Source: Toxotes chatareus (taxonomy: Eukaryota; Chordata; Actinopteri; Toxotidae). Taken from it: DNA of 64,000 bases. The stretch is taken from positions 34,116 through 98,115 of the forward strand of contig JAFBJY010000341.1 in NCBI GenBank assembly GCA_016801885.1, in the 5' to 3' direction. A program made the translations under genes and the position numbers. Shown piece after piece: positions 24,171 through 36,600 of this stretch (the first letter of the stretch is position 1; the number at the start of each line of letters is the position of its first letter). Below the pieces are notes generated by a model that was not told the origin of the DNA, did no database searches, and saw only the letters and a list, made by a program, of their open reading frames with translations.

Positions 24171-26149
24171 TTAATTTTATGAATGGAAGGGGAGGCACAA
24201 TACATCACTTTCATTTACCAAACCTGTTGCCCAAAGAAACCCAATCTTTGGTTAAAACCACTCGGGATAGATACAACAAATTTGGGGTACAGTCCTATTT
24301 TTTTTTACCTGTGGCAGATTTAAATGCAAAATAAGGGGGCTGGCCCCCTTTTGCATCTGAGGGCCCTCCTTGATACAAACAAAAATGTTTCCTTGGGGGA
24401 CATGATCACATGACACCCAAACTCTCCCTGAGTTTGCCCCTTTTTCCCCACTGCTGCTCTTGACAGCACATCCAGCCCTTGGGGCCTGCTATGTGCCCTC
24501 ATCAGACAGGTTGCGGGAGGCCATCGAATAAAGGCTCTCCTTTGGTGCCTGGGGGCTTTTGAAATTTTTTAAAAACCCCCCAGTTTTGGGAGTACCTTTT
24601 TTTGATGGATCCCCTTGTGGCGTGCAAAACGGGGAGGGGGCAAAAACCCCAATACACTCAGAAAAAAAATAAAAAAGGTGAATATTTTGCATTTAATGAT
24701 GATATTTTAAGTAATTTTGGGTTGATGATGATGTCAAATTCCCAGTCATCAGTTTTTGGCAGAGCACAGAGCCAATGACCGAAACCTTTATCCAGCGTTC
24801 CGGCATCAGTACAAAAAGGTAAACGTCTCCAACAGGTCACACACTAATCACCATGAAAATTTTATCTTTTTGAACACCCCCGGGTTTTATCATTAATGTT
24901 GCGTAAAACATAAAAAAGCGGCTTTTAAATTGTTTTGGGTTTGAATGCAAAAATAAAAACTATAATACAAAATAAAGATCAATAGGATATTAAAGAAGGC
25001 CCCTTTAGAGGGGTGACCAGCCATCTGTCCTTTTTTCTATCCTGTTCTGTGTTTTTATCACTATATAAATATTATATCACTTTATAAATGAATGAACATT
25101 TATAAAAATTTCTTTCATCAAATGCCTTTGCTTTTTCCTTACTCGCAGTTTTGGAACTCTTTTTCCTAAGAGAGCAGTGGCGGTGGGCCTAATCACCCCA
25201 GCCACAAGAACTTCCGAGACCGCCTTTTGTTGCCCCACCTTCTACTGCAAACAAAAAGGCTGCTGATGTATTTTAAAAATACCAGGAGGGACACTTGGGG
25301 CCCAAAAACCAGCCGACAAACAAGACCGGGGTGACAACAAGCTAATGAAGAATAAAATGACAGGGAAATAGACTTTAAAAAAGAAAAGTAAGGTTGAAAT
25401 GGTGTTTAAAATTAATCTTTGTTTTTTTCCAAACTTTTAACTGCTGTTTTTATGGAGGGGTTTTTGCTAAATTTTTTAGGGACCACAGATGCATGGGGAC
25501 CAAAACCCAAAACTTGTGAGAAAATCATGAGATATTGTTAAAAAGGTCTGGAAAGAACTGGTTAAAATTTTTTAAACAAAATTTAGCTTTTTTAGAACAT
25601 ATATCATCAGTTTCATCAAGAATCAAGATACCCAAAAGGGAAAAAAAAGCCCTTTTTTGACAAATATTTGGTAACTTGGTGAAGATACAGTGTTTATGCT
25701 TTCTTTTTCAAATTGGAGTTTTTGATGTTTATTTCTTATTTTTTTCCAAAGAAAATACTTTTATGCCATTGTTCTCTACCATTCTGGTTTGATCTTCATT
25801 TCTTTTGTTTTGTCCGGGAATTGAAAACTCAAACTTTCCCCTCTTATTTTTTACTTTTAGCCCAGTTTGTTTTATTGCACATTGCCTTCAACATCCTTCA
25901 ATATCCCCACCCCCATACACATACTTTTGTATGGAAAAAAAATCTTAAATTCCCTCTCTTAACCAAAAAAAGCCCCGTTGTTTTTCTTCGGGTAGGTATA
26001 AAAGTTTGGTCCATGTCAGTGGGGGACCACCACCTTGTATGGAGGGGGGGATCCATCACAGCATCATCCACAGCTCACTGGCTGACCGGGTCACTGCAGG
26101 GGGGGGAAAAAATTTAAAAAGGGGCCTCCCTTCAAGTTTACCGGGTTTA

Positions 26150-29100
26150 ACTTGAAAAGATTAAACAATATAGATATATACGTAAAACCCCACGTCGTTA
26201 AACAGAATTTTTTTTAAATTGTTATTTGACATAAACCCAAAACCCTTTATTCCCCCTTACTGCCCCTTTTTAAAACCCCTTTAAGCCCCAAATGCCTCCC
26301 CCAACCTATCAAACATTAGCTGGTTCTTCTTATTGTAAATTAAAGGCCTTTATGTGATTAAAATTTTTTCACAATATAAAACGGAGTAAAATGTTTTGAA
26401 TTGGACTGAGTGCCCTCAAAGACCACAAAGTCTATGGGGGGGGTTTTTTTCAATTCAAAAAAACCTTTTCTAAATACTAAAAACCTATATAATGAAATAT
26501 CATTATCCCGTTGTCCTCTCTAAACGTTTTGGATTTTAAAAAGTGTTGTTTAAAAAAAACCCAAGCACCTTGTTTTGGGGTCAGATCACATTTCTGTGAG
26601 GGCTGCAGTTTTAATCAAAAACAAAATATGATCGCTTCCCCTCAGTTTTTTGCGGTTCATCCCTCCCACCCCATTTAGGAAAGGGGCTCTCTCTAATTTG
26701 ACAAGCAGTTTTACTGTTCCTGATATTTAAATACAGTTAGTAGAAAATGGGAAGTATAACCAGACAATAACCTGTTGTGGGAGACCTGGGAAACCTGACT
26801 TAAGTGAACTGTTCCAAATGACATCATCAGTTTTGAACACAATGGGGGTTCTATTGTCCAGGTATGTTCCCCCCTAATAATTTTTAAAATTGGAAAAATA
26901 TGGGCCCCTTTTCAAAGGTATGGTATTGTTCTAGGGAAAAAGTGAAATTAAAGACCCCTAGGTGTACTAATAGGTTTTTACACATCTATCTACTAAATTT
27001 TTTCATCCTTTTTAAATTGCTTTTTTTTTTAAATGACTATAAAGGGCTTGTTTAGGGGGCCTGGTCTGAAACACAGGGGGGGTATCCCCTTGTAATGGGG
27101 TTTTTCTGAAAAAACTTTTGACTCCCCCTGCTTACCCGGTTTAAACCCCCCGCAAAGTCCCGTCCCAAAAAACCAGCCACCGCCTGGGGCCCTTTTCTGG
27201 TCTATGAAGGGTTTTACCCATTGCAATTTAAACCTGGAAATAATGTCCCTTTGTTTGACCCCACCCCCAGTGAGCTTTTCGTGCCGACTGGATCCCCCAG
27301 ATGCAATGCTAGCCCCCCCCACTGCAGGACACCATTTAAACAAACACAAAAAACTTTTTCAAGAAGGGGCATAATTTTTGGGGGCTTTTTAATGCCCTAA
27401 AGAAAGTGCTTAAATTTGAACTTACATTTACCAGGAAAAATACATGGATCGGTATATTCTAAAAAGCATGCATGAAGTGCCCCAACCCAAAATTGGGGTG
27501 TCACCATCTTTTACTAACGCCGCCTTTCTAAAACCCGTTCGTATCGATTTTCTTTCCTTTTTCTAAATTTTTCTTATGTTTTTTTTCCCATATTTTTTTA
27601 ACCCGGGTTACTCTTTTTTTTCTAAGAAAATCAGTGGGTTGATTTTGGGGGTTTTTTTGGGGGAACTTTTTTTTGCATGGCCCAAAAACTCCACAAACCC
27701 CCCATTTTTCAGAAGGGGTCGTGAAACCCAAAGCCCTTTTTCTTAACAAAAGGAACCCTGCTGAAATTTGGCGAAAACCCCGGGGAAAGAAGAGGGAAAA
27801 AAAAGTTACAAAAGGAAGAGGGGGTTTAAAAATTAAGGAAGTTTTTTGGTTCCCCTCATCATCATGGGGACGTGGTCCCTAGGGAAAAAGGTGGGGCTGA
27901 TGGTGCGCCCAGAGTCAGAGGCCCAAGGAAGCACTCCCCTCCCCACCTGCTCACCCCACTGAGCTTGACCTGACGGTGGGGAAAACAGCTGAAAGATCCC
28001 CTGCAGGCAGGTCCAGGCCCAAATGGGGGAGCCCGGGGCCCGAAGACCCGCCCCCCACATGGAGTTTTTCATTATGTTTAACTGAGTCTAGTCTTCAAGG
28101 GTCCCAATGCCGGGGGGGCGCAGCCTTTTCCCCGTACCCACCTCAGGGTTACACCTTACTGGCGCCACATCATGAAACTCTGGAGGGCCATCCTGGAGCA
28201 CTCTGGCCCTTTTCCCAACCCTTGATGGACCCCCCTTTAACCCCCCCGCCCGCTCGGGGTGGGCCGGCCATCATCTACCCGCCAATAAATCTACAACCAC
28301 CGGGCAAGGGCCCCGGGGGAATTGTTTTATTTTTCCGCGCCCCCTCAGGCCACTTCCCGGGGAAAGGCGGGGTGAGGTGGGCCCCCGGTGTCCCGGATTG
28401 TGGACTACCTATGGCAGCCATAAAAACGTGCCCCAATTGTCGCAACAAAAAGGTAACAACGGGGCTCAGAGGCCCTCTCCCTTTCCCTTTTTTCTCTTTT
28501 ACTGAAAAGACCTGCCACCTTCAGAAGTTTTTTGAACTCTGCAGTAGTGGATTATTCAGGTGGGGATGAGGGAGTGGGGGTTGGGACAACTTTTTCACGG
28601 GCAGATAAACCACCACAGCTCAATTTATGAAACAAAAAAAAACGTTGAACTTGGGAAAACCAAACCCAATATCCCTTTAACATTCAAAGGGGGGGTCACA
28701 CTCTCAGTGCAAATGCAGAGGTGAACTGTTTCCCCTTTTTTTTGAGACCACCCTCCAAAAAAAATCCCTGCATCCAGTCCACAAACCTCTCCCCCAACAC
28801 CAGGGGGGGATTAAAAAAGTGAACACTACAAAAAAGCGGACCCGATGGGCCGGCAAGTACAAAGGTTTTTCAGACAACTTAGGGGTCCTGGAGTTTTAAC
28901 AACTCCACGCCCCCATCCCCCGTCTGCAATTAAATCCCCGTCCCAAAAATCCCTGTACTATAGGCCCATAGCCCATTCTGGGAAAATGGGAAACCATAAA
29001 AACCCAAACCTCCCCTCCCCGGGTTTTATCTTCCTGGATGCAAAAGCAAACATCAAGGAAGATAAAATCAGCCTCCACACGCCGCCACCCGGAAAAGGGA

Positions 29101-30430
29101 ACTATTTGATGCTGTTTTTTAGATTACACCTCAGATTCAACACGTTCCCAGGATCAAATAAACAAAATCTGCACCCTTCCCCTACCGTAATATTGCCCTG
29201 CTCCCCACCATCACCTCAGGTCCCCCAAGGGGGGGGCTCACCCCTTTCATTCCGTTATCTTGTTGCCCCCCATCCACTCCTCCCGCCATCATTAAATTGA
29301 ACAACCTGTGGTTGGCTTTAAGTGGAGGAGACAGACACTACAGGGACAAGGTGGGGCACTGTCCCGGGTTTGGGAAAACCCTGTCCCCAACACCCGGAAA
29401 ACAAAAGAAATGGTGATAGATTTCAGAAGAAAAGGACAGACCCATCCCCCCTTTTATCAAGGGGGTATGGAGTATCCCCCTCAAACCTTTCCCCAAAACC
29501 CGTCCTGGGTAAATCCAGAAAAATTAAAAAATCCCCGGGAAAATGCATTCTTAAAATCGAAAACCAACCCCTTTTACGGGTCCTTTATAAATAAGCAATT
29601 CTATCTATAGATGTTCATCAGGCTCTTTAAAATATTTTAATGTCCCTTATTTATTGATTTTTTTTTTTGTGTGAGGGTGTGAATAGTTTATTTTAAAACA
29701 TCTTCATTCATTCATCAAATTTAGTCCTTTCTTTTTTCTTGGTTTTTTATTTAGGGGTTTTTATAAAAAGGGGTATGCTTCGACTAATAAAAAGGGATCT
29801 CCCCAAGTGCTTATGACTAGTGTGGGTTTTTTTTGTTGTTTTTTTTTAAATAAATATAATTTTTAACATCTCGATTTCTTCAAAACCACAGGACACCTTT
29901 TGGATGCTGTAAAAAAAGGTGAGAACATATACTTGGGAAAAAAATGGGGCTGGATATAGGGTGGCAGAAACCCCACAGGCTTATAAATATCAAAAAAGTA
30001 TTTTTAAAAAAGGTTCTTTTTTTAAAGGCCCATTAAAATGTTTTTCCAATTTTTTGTCTCAAAACATCCCCTCTTTCATTTTTTTTTGGGTTTTTGCCAT
30101 GATGAATTTCCCCTTTGAAAAATTAAGATCTCAGATTAAAAGGGGGACCCAGTAAAAAAAAAACCAATTATCATTTATTTAAAGTTTTTTAAATGATTTT
30201 TTAAAAACCTGTCATCTAAATACCTTTTGAATACATTGAAAATCCTTTGTGGATACTGGCCGTGTTGGGGCCCCAAATTTACCCATGATGGCAGACGCGT
30301 AAATTTCCCTTTAAGTGATTCCAATGGTGGCCCCGAGATCAGTGGTTTTTTTTAAAATAAGGTTTACCCAAAATACAGGAAACTAAACAGCTTTTAAACA
30401 TACTCTTTACAGTGCCATTATACTACAAAC
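26150..30430. repeat. Degraded inverted counterpart of about 54830-57010
   Basis: Read in plus orientation, this matches the reverse complement of the right arm: TTATTTGACATAAACCC with the complement of about 56900, AATACAGTTAGTAGAAAATGG near 26730, GGAGACCTGGGAAACCTGACTT near 26780, GACTAATAAA near 29778, GGCTGGATATAGGGTGGCAG near 29948, and GGAAACTAAACAGC near 30380. It lacks the full L2, the 987-bp truncated L2 and, at about 29980, the SINE. It contains an extra LINE at about 27250-29640. Confidence 0.8.
27250..29640 (+). mobile_element. LINE remnant of a second family (degraded)
   Basis: Through the noise, translation shows reverse transcriptase signposts in order on the plus strand: an AGP...R-like start near 28000, a segment near 28150-28200 resembling YRPVALTPIxMK, TLDP near 28220, MLFxDYTSxF near 29108, TxGxPQGGxLSP near 29210-29250, IIKxxxTTVVGFxSGGD near 29287-29330, and TRKTKEMVIDFRRK near 29390. 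The wording (TKEMVIDFRR) is unlike the L2 elements in this window (SDKTEVILFG) and like a common fish non-LTR family, perhaps Rex1/CR1-like; the family call is tentative. It sits inside the inverted degraded segment. Confidence 0.65.
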
Positions 30431-30539
30431 TTTTCAAAGTTGCATCAAAAAATTAGAAAAGTTGAAAAAAAAAGAAAATGAAATGTTTGTGCTCCAGTGA
30501 GGGGGAAAAAAATTTTGTCTCGCCCCTCTGGAATGTCAT

Positions 30540-30640
30540 TTTATCATATCATCATCCCCTTATCTGGGTAGGGCCCCGGTTTTGGGGCGATCCCAATAAT
30601 CCCAGCACCTCCCCGGGGGTGGGCCCATGGGGGGAAAATA
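30540..30640 (-). mobile_element. SINE fragment (degraded)
   Basis: CATATCATCATCCCCTTATC, then TGGGTAGGGCC and GGGGTGGGCCCATGG, resemble the minus-strand SINE at 11713-11872. The tRNA-like head is not recognisable. Confidence 0.5.
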
Positions 30641-33600
30641 TTTTAGTTACTTTATAATTGATTTTTGTTCACAAAAAAATTTAAAGGAAAATGGTCATTT
30701 CCACAAAATGATTTTAATTTTATTGTCCTTCAATCAAGTCTGAATTTATTTTCAAATTTTTTTTTAAAAAATTGCTTTTCGAAAATTTGTGTTTTTTCCA
30801 AAATTCAATTTTCCATTTAACTAAATCAACCCTTCCTTTAAAAAAATGCCAAAGCTTAAAAAGGCCCCCCCAAAACATTGTTTTTAAATTGTTTGTTTTT
30901 TATTTCCCCCCTTTTTTTCTTTTCTTTTACGGCGAAATTTTCCCTTTTTTTTTTTTTTGGAAATGCCATCAAGTCTCCTTCTAATTTTATAATGATTTCA
31001 AACCACATTTTCCCCAGTTTGAAAAAAAAGGTGCCCCAATTTTTAACTAAAACAAACTAATAAAATTTTTTTAAAATTTTTTCCAAACCTTGGGTATTTT
31101 AAAAATTCCTTTTTTTTTAAAAAAAGAGCAAAGACAGGGGCCCAAGTTTGCCCGCCTTGTCATTCTTACTTTTAAATGAAAACCCATTTTTAGTAATTAA
31201 ATGTTTTATTCTATTTACCCGCCTCTTTTGTTTTTTTTAAAAAGCTTTATTTTTTAATTTGGCATTTCAAAAACCTACAGAAAATTTCCCTTTTTCATTA
31301 AAATAGAATGTCGGACTATTAAAAAAATGAGTGGGCGTTTACCCCTAAATTTGGGGGAATTTTTAACGGAAAATTTTTAAAAATTAAATTTAAAAATTGG
31401 CCTTTTAAGAAGGGAAACAGGGTTAAATTTTGTTGAACAAAAGAATTCTTTTTTTAAAAAAGGTTTCCCCTGTTTTGGAGGGTTTTTTTTGATTGCGGGG
31501 AAGTGCGTAATTCCCCCGGGACCTTGGGAGCCCCAAAAAAACCACCAGAAATAAAAAAGTGGTCAAAATCCGTGTAATAGTTTGGTGAAAGCCCTAAATG
31601 GTGAATATTTAAAAAATTAAAACTTTTATGTTGAGGTTAGAACAGCCTAAATTTATTTTTAAAATTCCCTTTTGGGGAATTTGTAAGGAGGAATTGTTCA
31701 AAATTTCGTAATGTGAACCCAGTTTTCAAGCCATTTTGGGAGAGGTTTTTAAAAGGACAAGTGAGGTTAAAAAAAGGATTTTGAAAAAAAATAATTTCAT
31801 TTGGGATTCTTTTTTGGGAACGATTTTTTTAAAAAATATAAGGTTCGTTCACCTTAAAGGGGGGTTGAAAACGGGGCAGGGGGGGCTTCCAAATTTTAAA
31901 ATTTCCCCCTTTTTGGGAACAGAAATTAAAACTTTTGGGGTGAAAGGGTTTTGGATTTTGGGGGGTTTTAAAAGTTCAAATAAATTAATTTCCCCCTTTT
32001 TTTAAAAAAAAAAAGTGCATGGTCCTTTTTTTTTAAAACATAAAAATTTCTTCAGGGTAATTTTTTTTGTTTTTTTTGGGGCCCCCACCTAAAAAATTGT
32101 TTTCTTTTTGTAAACATTTCGCTTTTTTAATTAATTTTTTCTTTGGGTGGGTTTTTTTAAGGGAAAAGGGGCTCTTTCCCCCATGAAAAAGGAAAATTAG
32201 GGTTTTTCTAATTTTTAAAAAAAGTTATTTCCCTAATTGATTTTTTCCCAAAAATTGATTAAATCTTTTTTAAAAAAAATTTTTTTGGGGAAAAATTTAA
32301 AAATTGCTCCCACATTTGAAGAAGAAAAGGAAAGTTTTTTTTGCTGGAGTTAAAACCCCCTTAGGGGAAACCTAAGAATTTTCCCCCACAAATGGCAATT
32401 CCCCGTTTTTTATTTTTTGTTCATTTTGCAAAATTTAATAATAAAGGAAAAAATTTTTTAATAAAACCCCAAATTAAAAAAATAATTTATTTGCATTTTG
32501 ATTGGGGCAAACAATATTTATAACCTTTTAAGAATCCCACCCCCTAATGTGATTTGTTTATTTTAAAAGTCCTTTTTTCCCCTTTCTCCATTTTTCCTTT
32601 TTTTTTCTTTTAAAAAGAATGAAATAAATTACAGTCTTAAGCTTTTTGTTTTTAAATGAATCCAATCTGTTTAGGCCCCCTTTCCAAAAACTTTACAATT
32701 AATTTTAAGGACCCCCCCAATATTGATTGCTGATTATTGTTTTCTCCCCTTTCCACCTCTCCACCCTCCTTTTTTCCTTTAAGCCCCCCCGGGAAGGGGG
32801 TTTGAAGGTTTCTGGTTTCTTCCCGTAGGATTTTCCGCCACTTCGCCTTTTAATTGGTTTTTGGGGGCAGCTTGGGGTTTTAAAAACTTTGAACAATTTT
32901 TATTTTTGGAAAAGGGATAAATAAATTAATTGCTGAATTGAATTGATTTTCTACCCTTTTTAAAAACAATTAAAAATGCTTCCACCATCAGGACTTTTTA
33001 AAAGGGGAAAGGTTTTTGCAAAGTTTCTGATTTTTAAAAAAAAAAACACTTTTAATTTCAATTTGAACGCCTTTTATAAAAATTGGAATATTTGTTTATG
33101 GGGGAGGGCCGAATTGATTTGATTTTTTTGTTTTATTTAAAAGATCAGTACACCTTCGGGTGTTTTTAAAATAAACCCCAAACAAACCCCCCTTGTGCTT
33201 TTGGTTTCAGAAATACCCCCTTTCTATTTAAAACCCGTTTTTGAATTGAAAAAAAAAATTTTTAGACCCCTTTTTAACTAAAAATTTTTTATAAAGAAAA
33301 ATTCTGTGTTTTGGAACCTTGTTAAAAATTGACAAAAAAAAATTTCAGAATTCCCCCGTTAAAATTTTTCAGCTTTTTAAATAAAAGGCCCTTAAGATAA
33401 ATTAAAATCTAGGGGAAAAAAATGAATTAATTTTTGGGAATTTAAATTTTTTTAAGTGGGTTTCTTTAATGAAAACACTTTCCTAAATGAAAAATTCGGA
33501 TATCCCGCCCTTCTATAAAAGTTTTTAACCCAACCCTGGCACTTCTGGAAAAAAAAAAATTTGGGGTTTACTGGATATGGGGCCCCAAGGTCCCCTCTCC

Positions 33601-36600
33601 CATCGTATTTATTTGCAAATTTTTTTAAAAAATTTTATATAAAGCAATGTTAAAAAAGTCGAAAAATTTCCAAGCTTAAATTTTTTCCAATTTTGAAAAA
33701 CAGGTTTGGGGTTTTGCCCCTTGCTTTGACAAAAATTTAACAGGGAACATTAAAAATTTCTTTTTAGCCTTTGAACCAAAGGGGCCGGGGAAAGTAAAAC
33801 CTTTGGTTAAAAAAAGGAATTTACAAAACTTTTTCCCCTTTATTTGTATTTGCCTGAAATTTGTTTTGATTATTGGGGTTTTCCGGAGGGTAGCTCTAAT
33901 AAATCAAAAGTTAACATTGATGAACTAAAAAAAATATCGACTTTCCCCAAAATGGCTAAAAACAAAGCCAATTTTACCCAAAATTTTTGGGTGGAAAATT
34001 CGGGGACCGAAAAAGCCCAATGGGCTGTCCCATTTTGATAGGTCCCCTTGCCCCGAAAATGAGAGAATGGTTTTGGGGATGGAAAAAGATACAAGTTTTT
34101 CTTTGCAAGTGAACCACCCAAAGAAAACAAATTTTTGGCCAAAACAGAAAGGAAAGACCCGCCCCGGGGCCCCCAAAAAAACTTTAGACCTTAACAGAAA
34201 GGGTGAAGTGTTTGGCCCTTAGTACGTTTGGGAAAGGATTTAAGAAACATATTTTTTAAATATGTTTTAAAAAAAAAATTTTTAAAAATGTACCACTGAC
34301 TTTCTAAAAATAAATATATTTATTTCACAAAACCACCATTTTATTAAATTTTTTAATTATCTCTTTCAATTTCATTAGCCTGAAAAGGTATGAAGGGGAA
34401 ACTAAATCCCTTTTTTTGGGGGTCACTAAACACCCGGTCCGGGGCCACAACCCCAAACAATAAATTATGATATTCTAATCATGGGATCAAATTTAAACCC
34501 AAATTTTTAGTCTTTAAGTATCTTTTTGGGGGTTACAGACCAAACCGGTTTAAAAATTCCCATCCGAAATTAAATTTGGGTGAAATCGACTTAACACGGA
34601 TAAATCAGGTGAGTAAAAAGGAGAAATAAAGGTGTTTAAACAAGGAAAAAAGGAGACAGGGTATGAGAAAAAAAAAGACTGGGAACGGTGGGGGGAGAAG
34701 GGAAAAATGAAAACGAGTGGTGGGGGAAAAAGAAAGCTGGGGGCCAAGGGGGGAAGGGGGGAAAACCCTACATTCAGCCTTTTGGCTTTATTTTAAAAAT
34801 TAATACAATAAATATTTTTTGAATGTAATTTTTTAATTTAACATCAGGAGTTTTGATTAAAATTGGCTACCTATTTTTATATATTAAATTACAATAAAAC
34901 AACACCATCTTATATTATAAATAAATAAATATATCACTTTCATTTTGTTGACATTAAAATTTGGTTATTAAGAAATTTTTTTTCCCTTTTTTTAATACCC
35001 CCCCCTTTGACTTGAAGTGATTTCTAAAATCTCAAAATCCTGCCCCCTGGAGTGTTCCCCAAATTTGATTTGGGTTCAAAATTTGCTTATTAGATTTTAA
35101 AAAAAATGTTTTTTCCTCAAAGGGAAAAAATTTTTTGGGGGTAAATGAAACCCCAACCTTTGAGAAGGGTTTAAAAAAAATTGTGGGCCAGGGAATCACT
35201 CCCATCCATCCCCTTTACCAATTATCAAATCATATGGTCCTAAAAGGCAGACATCATTTGGTTGGTAACCACCCAAAATTTGTTAAAGTAGGCGAAAAAA
35301 ATTACAAAAAAATTTTTTATCAAAACTTTTTTTTTTCACAAAATTTCAATAGGTAATTGATGCTGATGAAAGTTTTGTTTTTTGTTTTTGTCAAGACATT
35401 TTTCTTTGGGCTGCACCTGGTACTAAACCCTTTAAACAACAAATTTTTTTGGCTTTTTGCATGGGGGGTTTTTGAAACTCTTTATTCCATTAAAATTTGA
35501 TGTAAATGATTCTTTTGGGGCACCTAAATTTTTTTGATGATCGTTTTTTTCAGGGCTTTGTAGTTCGTGGGAACAAAGGAAAATTTGGGAAAAATTACTT
35601 AAAAAAGGATAGAATCTTCTCTCCAAGTTCCTTTTTCTGGTAAAATAAAATAAAACCTATGTCATGTTGATAATTGTGGGGGAAAAATCTTTATTAGAAT
35701 AAAAAATCTTAACTTTTTTCCTTTTTTCCTTTTTATTCCTTTTTTCAGATAAACGAAGGAAATTCCCGGGACTTTTTCAGTGTTTTGCGAAACCAAAGGA
35801 TGGTTTCCAAAATAGCTCTAAAACTGTTGTTAAATTGTTAGTGAAAAGACAATGTGGACTTCTTTTTAACAGACTTTTTTATGGTACTTGGGAAATGATT
35901 TAGAAATACTTTATGAAAAAATAAATAAGGGACTTTGGTACTCCAAAAGGTTTCCCCAACCTAGTGAAATTTTCCCTTTTTGGCCCATCACCCTAATGAT
36001 TCCATATAATTAAAAACCCCAAAAATAATTATGCTTGGCATATCTTTTTTTTTATTTTTTTAGACATAAATTAAAATCGAAGGGAAAAAAAGGGTTTTAT
36101 TCACAAAATTTTTTCTGACGATTTTAAACAGTTAACTTTAAATCCAAAGCATTCACTGAAATCCCCTTTTGGGTTGCTGGTGGAAAAACATTAAGAAAAA
36201 TTAAAATTAAAATAGAGAAAAACTTTTTTCCTGAGGTGACATAAATTTCAAACAAACCAAGGGGAAAAAAGCCCCGGCATTAAAAAAAAGGGCGAAATGA
36301 ATATGTTTATTTACTAAAACAAAAGTTTGGGATTAGAATGACTTCTTTTGTTTAAGAAAGAAAAACGGGAATAAGGTAAAATGGGAAAAACTTTGATAGG
36401 AGAAAGGAATTTTACCCCTTAATATTCAGGGGGAAAAAATTTTAAAACAAAAAGGAGGGTTTTATTTCTCTCTTCATCCCCCCCTTTTTTACCCCACTAA
36501 AACTAAAATCTTATGGTTCCTTGTTTATTTACCTCTTTTGGGAAAAACCCCCCTGATAGAAGTGAAATTTAAAAATTTTTGGTTACCTTTTGATGCTTAA

